Made by a program: the position numbers and the translations under genes
Notes under the pieces: generated by a model
What the model was told of the DNA's origin: nothing
Seen by the model: only the letters and a program-made list of their open reading frames with translations
Databases searched by the model: none
Source: Neisseriaceae bacterium HSC-16F19
GTDB lineage: Bacteria > Pseudomonadota > Gammaproteobacteria > Burkholderiales > Neisseriaceae
Direction: 5' to 3'
Assembly: GCF_024171525.1 (NCBI RefSeq)
Contig: NZ_JALJZY010000006.1
Location: 1-64,000, forward strand
Length of the DNA: 64,000 nt
Shown: positions 40,801 through 47,999 of the stretch, in pieces
Layout: the number at the start of each line of letters is the position of its first letter
How positions within the stretch are numbered: the first letter of the stretch is position 1

Positions 40801-42488
40801 ATTCTGCAACTACACCCCAGAATACGCCGGTGAATATCAAAGTATTGGACAACGACCACTTTGAAGACCCGAACCACAGCATTACTGCAATCAACGGCAG
40901 CAGTGTAACGGTGGGTGTTCCGGTAACAGTGGCAAACGGTACGGTAACTTTGAAGGCAGACGGTACGGTAGACTTTGTACCCAATAACGGATACAACGGT
41001 ATTACAACCTTTACTTATACCGTCACCAGCCACGGCGCAGGCGTAAGTGAGAATGCCACTGTGCGTGTGCGTGTGGGCAACCGCGCGCCGACAGTTCAAA
41101 ACGGTACTGCCGAGTTGGTGGAAAATGAAGTGGGTACAGCTACGGAAATCCAGCTGCGTGCGACCGATGCGGATAATGATGCGCTGACTTACAACGTAAG
41201 CGGTGTCACCATTACTTCCAGCGTACCGGGCAATACCTTTACCGTGACTGCCAGCGGCACCAACCAGTGGACCATCAGCAACACCGACCAATCGAGTGTG
41301 GTGCGTACCGGTACGCTGACGTTGAATCCGACCACCGGCAAGCTGACCTTGAACGAACAAAGCGGCCCGAACGGAAGCGTATTTGACACGCTGGCAAAAG
41401 ACGCCAATGTTGAAATCAAGGTGAACTTCAGAGCCAATGACGGAACGACCAACAGCAGCACTGCGGTTCAGACCATCAAAGTAACCGGTGTGAACGATAT
41501 TGCCGAGGTGGGCCAAACCCAACGTGCAGCCATTACGGTGAATACTACCAATACTTCAGGTCATACCGCTCGTGGTGACCGCAGTGTGTTCGATGTGGAT
41601 CATGGCGAACAGCAACTGGTAACCTTCGATGGCCAACGTGCCGGTATCGATGTGACCGATTTGACCGGTTTGTATGGTCACTGGACCTTGGCCGACAAAG
41701 GTGACGGTACCGGTGTGGATTGGGTATATGAAGTTGATGCCAACAATATTGCCGTGAAATCCCTGCTCAATGTGACTGAGGATCCGGTTCGTTTGGCAGA
41801 CCACCTGAATATCCTCAGCTTGGATCACAGTGCTGCATTGACTCCGGGTGAGCGCCAGATGCCTTCTGCCATCATCACTTCCCGCGGTATGGGTGTTACC
41901 ACCACCAAGCTCAACGATGTAACGAGCGCCTACAACGGCACCAGCGGTGAAGACGGCGTGCATGTCAAAGGCAATGTCAGCGCCAATATCAATATGGGTA
42001 ACGGCAGCGATGCCTTGTTTATCCGTGGCGATGCCGGCGGCGTGACCATTGATATGGGCAGCGACAATGCCAAAGACTATGTATTCCTGCAAAACCTGAA
42101 CGGTACTGTGGTGAATACCGGTGGCGGCGATGACGTGGTGACCATCTATGGCACGATTGGCAACGGTACCAAGGTGGATATGGGTGCCGGCAGCAACGAC
42201 ACCTTGCTGGTATTCCGCGATGTGCTGATTGACAATACCCAATTGAGCATCCAAGGTGTAGAGCGTCTGGATATGCGCAACGGTGATGCCAATACCGTGA
42301 CCATTTCCGGTCAGGCGCTGGCGGCCAACGGTTCAACCGATCTGCGTATTATTGCAGGTGACCAAAATGATACCGTGAAGCTGAGCGGTGGCTTTACCGA
42401 TAACGGTAACGGAACCTACAGCTACACCGCCGGTGGTCAGACTTACACCATCCATGACGAGATGAAGATCGGTTTCCAAGTGGTTTAA
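34875..42488 (+). CDS. Giant repeat adhesin, type I secretion substrate (BapA/LapA-like)
   Basis: A 2537-residue protein without a signal peptide, consistent with type I export. Residues 1 to about 130 resemble the BapA prefix domain (ENIMTKRVGQDLHISFEG..., SNLIIGQHENGSFYAYVPE). A hydrophobic Ala-rich stretch follows (about 140-173). Residues 186-942 are seven tandem Ig/cadherin-like repeats of 104-114 residues. Next come a divergent repeat, a Calx-beta-like domain (from 1048) and many cadherin- or VCBS-like repeats. The last 170 residues are Gly/Asp-rich with RTX-like motifs (NTGGGDDVVTIYG, NGSDALFIRGD) and presumably the uncleaved secretion signal, ending KIGFQVV. Many D-x-D-x motifs suggest calcium binding. 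Probable role: surface adhesion or biofilm formation. Confidence 0.88.
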   Translation: MAKHITLHINSAKETLETVQIAANEGRAVRVKAQANVRYQLVDNATQFGPENIMTKRVGQDLHISFEGSGVNAPDLIIEDYYAVNGQIGYSDGYSNLIIGQHENGSFYAYVPESAQQADAVSMLADQMTAGQALGGTEFLTAFWLPAATGSLFSMLAPLAMVGTAAAVAAIAGNSDDNGSGSDGMPVAANDSATGVLGQNVTVNVLANDRDPDGTLDPASVNLVDPATGELVKLLNVPGEGVWNVNPDGSITFTPNTDFVGDPTPVTYEVRDNQGNPARAQVSIDYDQPPVANNDESLNNPRGEAVTVQVLTNDQDENKAGLTVELLDAAGDPVNSLTVQGEGTWTVNADRTVTFQPEANFSGDPTPVPYRITDESGQTDEALITVTYVEPGNEAPIADDDRSENNPIGPVTVKVLDNDTDADGNDTLDPESVRLIDPNGQPVTELTVPGEGVWTVDTDTGEVTFTPDPDFTGNPTPVRYQVADDKGDVARANIVITYNQKPVAVDDTDLNNTRGEAVSVNVIDNDNDPENALNPSSIKLLDASGQPVDSLTVSGQGVWTVDSNNPGYIIFTPEAGFQGNPTPVRYQVADDKGQTAEALVTVTYVDPNSGNPPVAQDDSKLDQPVGETVTLNVLANDSDADSTPNTNDDLDPDTLQLVDPASGELVDSLTVPGEGTWTVGSNGEVTFAPAANFTGNPTPVEYQIADKQGNVARATITVTYKAENQKPVAEDDQDLNNTRGDSVEVYVLGNDSDPENRLDPTSVKLMDGNTPVTTLEVPGEGVWTVNPNKPGHVTFTPAAGFSGSPTPVTYQVSDQDGESATALITVTYVDPTNDNQLPYAGDDKDLNNIIGEPVTVSVLENDGDQDGQLKPETVKLLDANGDPVDELEVPNEGKWTVDPATGDITFTPESGFTGNPTPVTYQVEDDQGGVATATVTVTYNQPPTVVVTIDPDFKPEQGAAQPGDVVATSEGSDPNDPASELEYSITPNSDPEGYYAIDPETGTVTLTDAGAAHVNNGGNLPPVKVTIKDPHGATGVNEAPVDPTDAYPVVSIEGVATVDEGSSAAYTIKLNEVSDKDVTVKVRIVFGQGSGHADADDLTFVEQTVTIPAGQTSVNVAVPITADKRTEGTETYTIEIFGPEFANLGTDKVVTEIQDTSVTNPPVAVNDTYDMHEGGDAIVLNPLNGDTDPDGDNLSIVSINGQPLTPGQAQAIPVTGGVVNVSADGEITFKPNDHFNGTVTFPYTITDGMGGTAEANQVIRVAPVNSAPDGTHKTFQNVAAGQTFILGVADFGFRDPNDTPANNFKEVIVEAPVGGGVLTYKGSPVTAPVTVTVAELNAGDLVYTAPVGAATSSPTINFKVVDDGGTANGGQDTDQQANTLTFAVGANTPPTAQANTVSTLEDNAKTFAATEFKFIDQDANPSMTAVRIDSLPTKGSLKLDGMDVTVGQVINAADLGKLVYTPPADDNGNAYTSFTYSVRDNGNAWSTAPATMTINVTPVNDAPAGADKNFGTVAAGSSTVLKVADFGFSDTKDAGKEPASHSTFKEVLIQLPTGGGQLLLNGTALTAETRVSVADIEAGKLVYRAPSGTTASTPSINFQVVDNGGTANGGKDTDETPNTLRFSVSAANQPPVNTLPATGYTTPEDTVKALDGISVADPDGGILTTELKVNHGTLAIDGSNGGATVTGAGTGTLTLSGTAAQINAALANLKYTNTPDWNGDDTLTVKTTDSAGASDIDTAPIKVTEVVDIQNDAIVTAEDTAVTVNLLANDSFEGSNPQITAINGQPISVGSSITITDANGLPRGTLTLKANGEVEFNPHRNYHTSGNPSLGFTYTVTSGGVTETANVTIAITAVNDAPVNTVPGAQTVAEDGTLSISTISVADVDSPNLTTTLSVTKGTLTVGFYAGVNVSTNGTGQVVISGPRAGVNEVLKTLQYKPTADYNGQDILTVHTSDGALADTDTVAITVTPVRDAVNDSATTPQNTPVNIKVLDNDHFEDPNHSITAINGSSVTVGVPVTVANGTVTLKADGTVDFVPNNGYNGITTFTYTVTSHGAGVSENATVRVRVGNRAPTVQNGTAELVENEVGTATEIQLRATDADNDALTYNVSGVTITSSVPGNTFTVTASGTNQWTISNTDQSSVVRTGTLTLNPTTGKLTLNEQSGPNGSVFDTLAKDANVEIKVNFRANDGTTNSSTAVQTIKVTGVNDIAEVGQTQRAAITVNTTNTSGHTARGDRSVFDVDHGEQQLVTFDGQRAGIDVTDLTGLYGHWTLADKGDGTGVDWVYEVDANNIAVKSLLNVTEDPVRLADHLNILSLDHSAALTPGERQMPSAIITSRGMGVTTTKLNDVTSAYNGTSGEDGVHVKGNVSANINMGNGSDALFIRGDAGGVTIDMGSDNAKDYVFLQNLNGTVVNTGGGDDVVTIYGTIGNGTKVDMGAGSNDTLLVFRDVLIDNTQLSIQGVERLDMRNGDANTVTISGQALAANGSTDLRIIAGDQNDTVKLSGGFTDNGNGTYSYTAGGQTYTIHDEMKIGFQVV
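35430..37700 (+). repeat. Seven tandem Ig/cadherin-like repeat units inside the adhesin
   Basis: Units begin at residues 186, 290, 396, 502, 613, 727 and 838, each with 'P-V-A-x-D-D'. Shared words are VLxNDxD, VPGEGVWTV, FTP, GNPTPVRYQV and VTVTY. Units differ at many positions, so they are diverged paralogues, but stretches of near-identical DNA would allow recombination and length variation. Confidence 0.85.
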
Positions 42489-42511
42489 TCGGAGAACCGT
42501 CTGAATCATCC

Positions 42512-42543
42512 AAAGCCCAAACCCTTGCGGTTTGGGCTTTTTT
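42512..42543 (+). terminator. Rho-independent terminator of the adhesin gene
   Basis: AAAGCCCAAACC (42512-42523) and GGTTTGGGCTTT (42529-42540) pair around CTTGC and are followed by more Ts. It lies 23 bases after the stop. Confidence 0.92.
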
Positions 42544-42699
42544 ATTGTGCCTGCAGCTGTTTTCAGGCAGCCGTATGCGGTAAAATCCGCATTTTGTCAG
42601 GCAGCAAGCTTTGCAAACTGCTTGAACTTCGCAACTCCGCTACGCTACGCAGGCAGCCTGAAACCTGTGCAAGACTGCATACATACAACAATATGAGCC

Positions 42700-42777
42700 G
42701 TAGGGTGGGCATTCATGCCCACCAAATATGTTTAATTATCAGTTGCTTAAGATGGTGGGCAGGAATGCCCGCCCTAC
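42700..42777. repeat. REP-like element, GTAGGG type
   Basis: GTAGGGTGGGC with an inner ATTCATGCCCACC and an inverted end GGTGGGCAGGAATGCCCGCC then CTAC. It is the same family as 10971-11041. It fills much of the 337-base gap 42489-42825, which otherwise holds uptake sequences, one of them near 42645-42661. Confidence 0.65.
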
Positions 42778-42825
42778 AGGAAAAATGCAAGCGGCAGCAG
42801 GCCGCATCACAATAAGGAATATCAG

Positions 42826-43020
42826 ATGAGCTCAAACCAAACCCCTCCGGTGATTACCATAACCCCGCACGATTTGCCCTTGCATTGCTCCGGCCCGCAA
42901 AACGAAAGCTGGAACGGCCACCCGCGCGTGTTTCTGCCCATTCAGTCCCACCGCAGCATCGAATGCCCGTATTGCGGTGCGGTTTATCATTTGAACGGTG
43001 AGGCCAAAGGGCATCATTAA
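42826..43020 (+). CDS. Small zinc-finger protein (zf-CHCC / NDUFS6-like)
   Basis: A 64-residue protein. HPRVFLPIQSHRSIECPYCGAVYHL contains the CHCC pattern: an upstream Cys (PLHCSG), His (GHPRVF) and a CPYC pair. This is the zf-CHCC family, also found in the complex I accessory subunit NDUFS6. Its bacterial role is unknown. AAGGAATATCAG precedes the ATG. It stands alone between the adhesin and trxB. Confidence 0.8.
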   Translation: MSSNQTPPVITITPHDLPLHCSGPQNESWNGHPRVFLPIQSHRSIECPYCGAVYHLNGEAKGHH

Positions 43021-43184
43021 GCACAGGCTGCCTGAAAAGGCCGCTGCCTTGGACACCGGTATTGATAAGCGCCGTCTTGCCGGAACTGTTATAGCTTTTA
43101 CCTGCCTGCGGCATAGCCAAGTTTGATTGGCTTTTTCAGGCAGCCTGCGGCATACTGCCGCGGTTTTTATGGAAAGGATCTTGT

Positions 43185-44138
43185 ATGAGTGATGCCAAAC
43201 ACAGCAAACTGATTATTCTCGGCTCCGGCCCCGCCGGTTATACCGCCGCGGTGTATGCCGCGCGTGCCAATCTGCAACCGACGCTGATTACCGGCCTGGC
43301 CCAGGGCGGCCAGCTGATGACCACCACCGATGTGGACAACTGGCCGGCCGATGCCGAAGGCGTGCAGGGCCCGGATCTGATGGCGCGTTTCTTGGCGCAT
43401 GCCGAGCGTTTCGGCACCGAAATGGTGTTCGACCACATTCACACCGTGGATTTGCAAAACCGCCCCTTCACCCTCACCGGCGATATGGGCAGCTATACCT
43501 GTGATGCGCTGATCATTGCCACCGGCGCATCGGCCAAATACCTGGGCCTGCCCAGCGAGGAAGCCTTTGCCGGTAAAGGCGTATCCGCCTGCGCTACTTG
43601 CGACGGTTTTTTCTACAAAAACCAGGACGTGGCCGTGGTCGGCGGCGGCAATACCGCCGTGGAAGAGGCGCTGTATCTGGCCAATATCGCCAAGCATGTG
43701 ACCCTGATTCACCGCCGCGATACCTTCCGTGCGGAAAAAATCATGGTCGACAAACTGATGCAGCGTGTTGCCGAGGGCAAAATCACCCTCAAGCTCAACG
43801 CCAATCTGGATGAAATTCTGGGTGACGACAGCGGTGTCACCGGCGCGCGCCTGAAAAACAACGACGGCAGTTTCGACGAAATCACCGTTAAAGGCGTGTT
43901 TATCGCCATCGGCCACCAGCCCAATACCGATTTGTTCAAAGGCCAGCTGGACATGGATGCCACCGGCTACCTGAAAACCCGCGGCGGCAGTACCGACAAT
44001 GTCGGCGCCACCAATGTGGCCGGCGTATGGGCCGCCGGTGACGTGAAAGACCACACTTACCGCCAAGCCATTACCAGTGCCGCTTCCGGCTGCCAGGCCG
44101 CGTTGGACGCCGAGCGTTGGCTGGACCAGCAGCACTGA
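43185..44138 (+). CDS. trxB: Thioredoxin reductase
   Basis: A 317-residue FAD/NADPH enzyme that reduces thioredoxin in the cytoplasm. FAD-binding ILGSGPAGYTAAVYAAR is at residues about 9-25. The redox-active pair is ACATCDGFFYKN (Cys about 138 and 141). NADPH-binding VVGGGNTAVEEALYL follows, and the C-terminus has GVWAAGDVKDHTYRQAITSAASGC. All motifs are intact. It is followed by a perfect hairpin terminator. Confidence 0.96.
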   Translation: MSDAKHSKLIILGSGPAGYTAAVYAARANLQPTLITGLAQGGQLMTTTDVDNWPADAEGVQGPDLMARFLAHAERFGTEMVFDHIHTVDLQNRPFTLTGDMGSYTCDALIIATGASAKYLGLPSEEAFAGKGVSACATCDGFFYKNQDVAVVGGGNTAVEEALYLANIAKHVTLIHRRDTFRAEKIMVDKLMQRVAEGKITLKLNANLDEILGDDSGVTGARLKNNDGSFDEITVKGVFIAIGHQPNTDLFKGQLDMDATGYLKTRGGSTDNVGATNVAGVWAAGDVKDHTYRQAITSAASGCQAALDAERWLDQQH

Positions 44139-44156
44139 TGTGCTGCTGTGGATGTA

Positions 44157-44188
44157 AAAAAGCTGCCTGAAAATTCAGGCAGCTTTTT
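44157..44188. terminator. Hairpin terminator between trxB and the aminotransferase gene
   Basis: AAAAAGCTGCCTGAA (44157-44171) and TTCAGGCAGCTTTTT (44174-44188) form a 15-bp perfect stem with a 2-base loop. It is a one-base variant of the uptake-sequence pair and is bidirectional. Confidence 0.85.
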
Positions 44189-44213
44189 CTTTGGATAGTG
44201 CAGAAACCGGTTT

Positions 44214-45572
44214 TCAGGCAGCCTTGAGTGTTTGCACGGCCTCGCGCCATACGGAGAGCAGGCGGTCGGCATCGGTTTGTTGCGTTTGCGGGCATACCAA
44301 CAACATATTGTGGAAGGGAGTAATCAGCACCCCACGGTTGAGCAGATACAGATGGATGGTGTGCGACAGCGCATCGTCCAAGCGCGCGCCGGCTTCGCTG
44401 CCATTGACCGGCGGGGTGGGACTGAACTGGAATTCGCAGCGCGCGCCCAGGCGGGTCACACACCAGGGCAGCTGCAAATCGGCGATGTGCCGCTCCAGGC
44501 CGTCGGCCACGTAATCGGCCAGCGCCAACATATGTTCGTAGGCGGCATCGCTCATCAGCTGTTCCAAGGTGGCGCGCATGGCGGCGAGCGACAGCAGATT
44601 GCCGCTCAAGGTGGTGCCGATGCCGCTGTGTCCGGGCGGGGCGGCGGCTTTGGTGGCCATGGCACGCTCGGCCACGGCGGCACTCATGCCGTACACCGCC
44701 GTGGGCAGGCCGCCGGCCACCGGTTTGCCCAACACCAGCATATCGGCGTCTATGCCGTGGCGGCGGCAATAGCCGCCGGGGCCGCTGCTGATGGTGTGGG
44801 TTTCGTCCATAATCAACAAGGTGCCGTAGCGGCGGAACAAGTCTTGCGCCGCCGCCCAGAAACCGTCTTCAGGCAGCACCATGCCGATATTGGTCATGGC
44901 CGGTTCCGCCAGCACACAGGCCACCTGGCCGTCTTGCAGCGCCGCTTCCAGTGCCGCCAAATCGTTGAATTCGACCACGCGCGTGTGCGCGGTGAGCGGA
45001 TACACCTGCCCCAACAGGCTGTCGCGGCTTTGCGGCACGCCGTCGACCAAATCGACAAACACATCGTCGACGGTGCCGTGATAACAGCCGTTGAACACCA
45101 GAATCTGGCTGCGGCCGGTGATGGCGCGCGCCCAACGGATGAGGAAGCGGTTGGCATCACTGGCGCTCAAGGCGCTTTGCCAATAGGGCAGGCCGAAGCG
45201 TTGGCTTAACAACTCGCCCACGGCGGCGGCATCGGCGGAGGGCAGCATGGTGGTCAGCCCTTGCGCCGCCTGTTGCGCCAAGGCGTGCGCCACGGCGGGC
45301 GGGCTGTGGCCGAACATGGCGCCGGTGTCTCCCAGGCAGAAATCGACATAATCCAAGCCGTCGACATCGCGGATATGCACGCCTTGGGCACGCTCGACAA
45401 ACAAGGGATGAGGCATAGACCAATCCTGCATCCAGTGCAGCGGCACGCCGTAGAGCCAATGGCCGTGGGTGCGTGCGGCCAGGCGGCCGGATTGGGGATG
45501 GGTGTGGCGGTAGCGCTCGGCCTCGGCGGCATAGAGGGCGGCGGCTTTGTCGGGGCAGATACCGGTGTCCAT
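44214..45572 (-). CDS. Class III PLP-dependent aminotransferase, substrate unknown
   Basis: A 452-residue protein of the class III aminotransferase / HemL-like superfamily. The PLP lysine is in VLGKPVAGGLPTAVYG. The aspartate that binds the pyridine N is in LIMDETHTI, and the aromatic/Gly region is VFNGCYHGTVDD. It differs from HemL by its long N-terminal segment (about 55 residues before VHIRDVDGLDYVDFCLGD) and by AMFGHSPPAVAHAL. AAGGAGT precedes the ATG. It is the last gene of a darP-yheT-trpC operon, 37 bases after trpC. The substrate cannot be inferred from the neighbours with confidence. Confidence 0.75.
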   Translation of the reverse strand: MDTGICPDKAAALYAAEAERYRHTHPQSGRLAARTHGHWLYGVPLHWMQDWSMPHPLFVERAQGVHIRDVDGLDYVDFCLGDTGAMFGHSPPAVAHALAQQAAQGLTTMLPSADAAAVGELLSQRFGLPYWQSALSASDANRFLIRWARAITGRSQILVFNGCYHGTVDDVFVDLVDGVPQSRDSLLGQVYPLTAHTRVVEFNDLAALEAALQDGQVACVLAEPAMTNIGMVLPEDGFWAAAQDLFRRYGTLLIMDETHTISSGPGGYCRRHGIDADMLVLGKPVAGGLPTAVYGMSAAVAERAMATKAAAPPGHSGIGTTLSGNLLSLAAMRATLEQLMSDAAYEHMLALADYVADGLERHIADLQLPWCVTRLGARCEFQFSPTPPVNGSEAGARLDDALSHTIHLYLLNRGVLITPFHNMLLVCPQTQQTDADRLLSVWREAVQTLKAA

Positions 45573-45609
45573 GGGGTACTCCTTAACGGAAAAAGGTTTC
45601 AGGCAGCCT

Positions 45610-46395
45610 TCAGGTGATGAGTTTGTGCAATGCGGTGCGAATATCATCGGCACGCATCAGACTCTCGCCGATTAAAAAGGTGTGTACTTGCTTGTCCTGC
45701 ATCAGGCGGATGTCGTCGCGGGTGAAAATGCCGCTCTCGGTGACCACGATTTTGCCCTCCAGCTGCGGCAGCAGGCGCAGGGTTTGTTCCAGGCTCACTT
45801 CAAAGGTGCGCAGATTGCGGTTGTTCACGCCCCACAGCGGCGTGGTGAGATTGGCGCAGCGCGCCAGCTCGTCTTCGTCGTGCAATTCCAGCAGCACCGC
45901 CATGCCCAGTTCGTGGGCAATGCCTTCCATTTCTTCCAGCTGTCCCTGTTCCAAGGCGGCGGCAATCAGCAAAATGGCGTCCGCACCCCAGGCCCGTGCC
46001 TGATAAATCTGGTAAGGGTCGACCATAAAGTCTTTGCGCAGCGCGGGCAGGGAGACGGCGGTGCGCGCCTGTTGCAGATAGGCGGGGCTGCCTTGGAAAT
46101 AAGGCTCGTCGGTAAGCACCGACAAACAGGCGGCACCACCCTCGGCATAGGCACGGGCAATGGCGGGCGGGTCGAAATCGGCGCGTATCAACCCTTTGGA
46201 CGGGCTGGCTTTTTTGATTTCGGCTATCACCGCCGCCTGTCCGACCGCGTGTTTTTGGCGGATGGCGCCGATAAAATCGCGTGCCGCGGCGGTGTCTGCG
46301 GCCTGGGCGCGGATGTCGGCCGGCGGAATGCGGGCTTGGGCGGCGGCCACTTCGTCGGCCTTGGTGGCGAGGATGCGTTGGAGAATGTCGCTCAT
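45610..46395 (-). CDS. trpC: Indole-3-glycerol phosphate synthase
   Basis: A 261-residue (beta/alpha)8 enzyme converting carboxyphenylamino-deoxyribulose phosphate to indole-3-glycerol phosphate. The family hallmark AEIKKASPSKGLIR (catalytic Lys) is present, as are ALRKDFMVDPYQIYQARAWGADAILLIAA, GVNNRNLRTFEV and VVTESGIFTRDDI. It is monofunctional, with no fused TrpF. Its ATG overlaps the yheT stop (ATGA). It is about 41 kb from trpG-trpD, so the trp genes are scattered, as is common in Neisseriaceae. Confidence 0.95.
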   Translation of the reverse strand: MSDILQRILATKADEVAAAQARIPPADIRAQAADTAAARDFIGAIRQKHAVGQAAVIAEIKKASPSKGLIRADFDPPAIARAYAEGGAACLSVLTDEPYFQGSPAYLQQARTAVSLPALRKDFMVDPYQIYQARAWGADAILLIAAALEQGQLEEMEGIAHELGMAVLLELHDEDELARCANLTTPLWGVNNRNLRTFEVSLEQTLRLLPQLEGKIVVTESGIFTRDDIRLMQDKQVHTFLIGESLMRADDIRTALHKLIT

Positions 46396-47384
46396 GATGT
46401 CAAAACCTGGGTAAAAAAGGTCAGCAGGGTGGCGGGCAGCCAGTTCAGATGGCCGCCGCCGCGCCCGCTGACAAAACCGACATGGCCGCCGTGCGGCGGT
46501 TGCAGCAGCAAGACCTGCGGCGATACATCGGCGGTGTCGGGCAGGGAATCGGCGGGCATAAAGGGGTCGTTGCGGGCGTTGAGAATCAGGGTGGGTTTGC
46601 CGATATGGCGCAGCAGCGGTTTGGCGGCGGCGCGGCGGTAATAATCGTCTTTGCCGGCAAAACCGTGGATGGGGGCGGTAAAAGCCTCGTCAAAATCGCC
46701 GAGACTGCGGCTGGCGCGCACGGCGGCGAGGTCGAAAGGCGGATAAACGCTGTGTTCGGCCTCCACCTTGGGCAACAGGGTGCGCAAAAAATAGGGTGCA
46801 TACAGCGCGCGCGGCAGGCCGTGCTCCAGCACGCGGCTGGCGGCGGTCAAATCCAGCGGTGCACTGACCACGGCAGCGGCATCGCATAAGGCCGCTTCGC
46901 CCTGTTCGCCCAGGTATTTGGCCAGCGCATTGCCGCCCAAAGACACGCCCACGGCCACAAGCGGGCGGACCGGATGCAGGCGGCGCAGGGTGGCCAGATA
47001 GTGGCCGATTTCAGTGCTGTCGCCGGAATGGTAGGCGCGCGGTGCGGTATTGCACACGCCGCCGCAGCCGCGGAAATGGGCCACACAGCCCTGCCAGCCG
47101 CGTGCGGCCACCGCGTGCATCAGCGCGCGGGCGTAATGGCTGTGGCTGCTGCCTTCCAAGCCGTGAAACAGCACCAACAGCGGTGCGGCAGGATCACTGC
47201 TGTCTATCCAGTCATAGGCAACTTGGGTTTGGCCGCCGCTGTCGGGCAAGAGTTCGCGCCGGTAGGCCGGTAGGGCGGGGGCGCGGCTTTTGGCCCAGAT
47301 GGTTTGCGCATGGCCGCCGCACAACCAGCGCGGGCTGCGGTAGCGCGGCAGGGCGGCACGGATGCGTTCGCGCTCAAACGGCAT
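46392..47384 (-). CDS. YheT-family alpha/beta hydrolase
   Basis: A 330-residue alpha/beta hydrolase. The N-terminal SPRWLCGGHAQTIWA is typical of YheT/ABHD1-3 proteins. The cap and core follow with LVLFHGLEGSSHSHYARAL, the nucleophile elbow AVGVSLGGNALAKYLGE (Ser), an Asp in NARNDPFMP and the His in HGGHVGFVSG. The substrate is unknown; eukaryotic relatives act on lipid esters. The start MPFERERI overlaps the end of darP by 11 bases, and the stop overlaps trpC. Translation is likely coupled along the operon. Confidence 0.87.
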   Translation of the reverse strand: MPFERERIRAALPRYRSPRWLCGGHAQTIWAKSRAPALPAYRRELLPDSGGQTQVAYDWIDSSDPAAPLLVLFHGLEGSSHSHYARALMHAVAARGWQGCVAHFRGCGGVCNTAPRAYHSGDSTEIGHYLATLRRLHPVRPLVAVGVSLGGNALAKYLGEQGEAALCDAAAVVSAPLDLTAASRVLEHGLPRALYAPYFLRTLLPKVEAEHSVYPPFDLAAVRASRSLGDFDEAFTAPIHGFAGKDDYYRRAAAKPLLRHIGKPTLILNARNDPFMPADSLPDTADVSPQVLLLQPPHGGHVGFVSGRGGGHLNWLPATLLTFFTQVLTS

Positions 47385-47886
47385 CGTGCTCCCCGATGTC
47401 CTGGCGCAGTTGTTGAAACAGGGCGCGGAAGGCCTTGGGTGGTTTGCCCAGCTCTTTTTCCTTGCGCGCATTGCGGATATGGGTGCGCAACGCAGCCGCG
47501 TCTATGTGCGGATGGCGGTCCATCAGCTCGGTGAGGGCCGCATCGTCCGCCAGCAGGCGTTCGCGCAGCATTTCCAGGCGTTGCATATAGGCATTGTAGG
47601 CGGCGTTTTCGCCTTTGAGACGGGACAGATAGGCAGCTATGGGTTCGGGGTCGACCTCGCGCATCAGGCGGCCGATGTATTGGGTCTGGCGCTTGAGCGC
47701 ACCGTTGGCGGTGATTTTTTTGTAATCCAGCACCGCCTGCAACAAATCTTCCGGCAGGCCGATTTTTTTGAGGGTGTCGTTGGAGAGCGCCGTCAGCTCC
47801 ATGCCCAAATCCTGCAAGGCATTCATTTGTTTTTTCTTTTGCGTTTTGCTGATGCGGATGTCGTCTGAGTGTTCGGTGTCGGTCAT
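47374..47886 (-). CDS. darP: Ribosome-associated protein DarP (YjgA family)
   Basis: A 170-residue, highly charged protein. It opens ISKTQKKKQMNALQDLGMELTALS, the family signature, and has LPEDLLQAVLDYKKITANGALKRQTQYIGRLMR in the middle. DarP (formerly YjgA, DUF615) promotes late assembly of the 50S subunit. The start MTDTEHSD is placed after a non-conserved upstream frame. It heads the darP-yheT-trpC-aminotransferase operon and is divergent from dut. Confidence 0.9.
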   Translation of the reverse strand: MTDTEHSDDIRISKTQKKKQMNALQDLGMELTALSNDTLKKIGLPEDLLQAVLDYKKITANGALKRQTQYIGRLMREVDPEPIAAYLSRLKGENAAYNAYMQRLEMLRERLLADDAALTELMDRHPHIDAAALRTHIRNARKEKELGKPPKAFRALFQQLRQDIGEHDAV

Positions 47887-47999
47887 GGTAGGGCGCTCAC
47901 TGGCTGAAACAGGCGGCCATTCTAGCAAAAAACACAGCCCTGCGGCGAAGCGGTACAATCGCGGCTTTTATAAAGATAAAGATATTGCAAGGAGGTACC

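Noticed and set aside
44214..45572. Glutamate-1-semialdehyde aminomutase (HemL)
   Set aside because: Shares the fold and PLP motifs, but the N-terminal region and the sequence around the active site differ from HemL.
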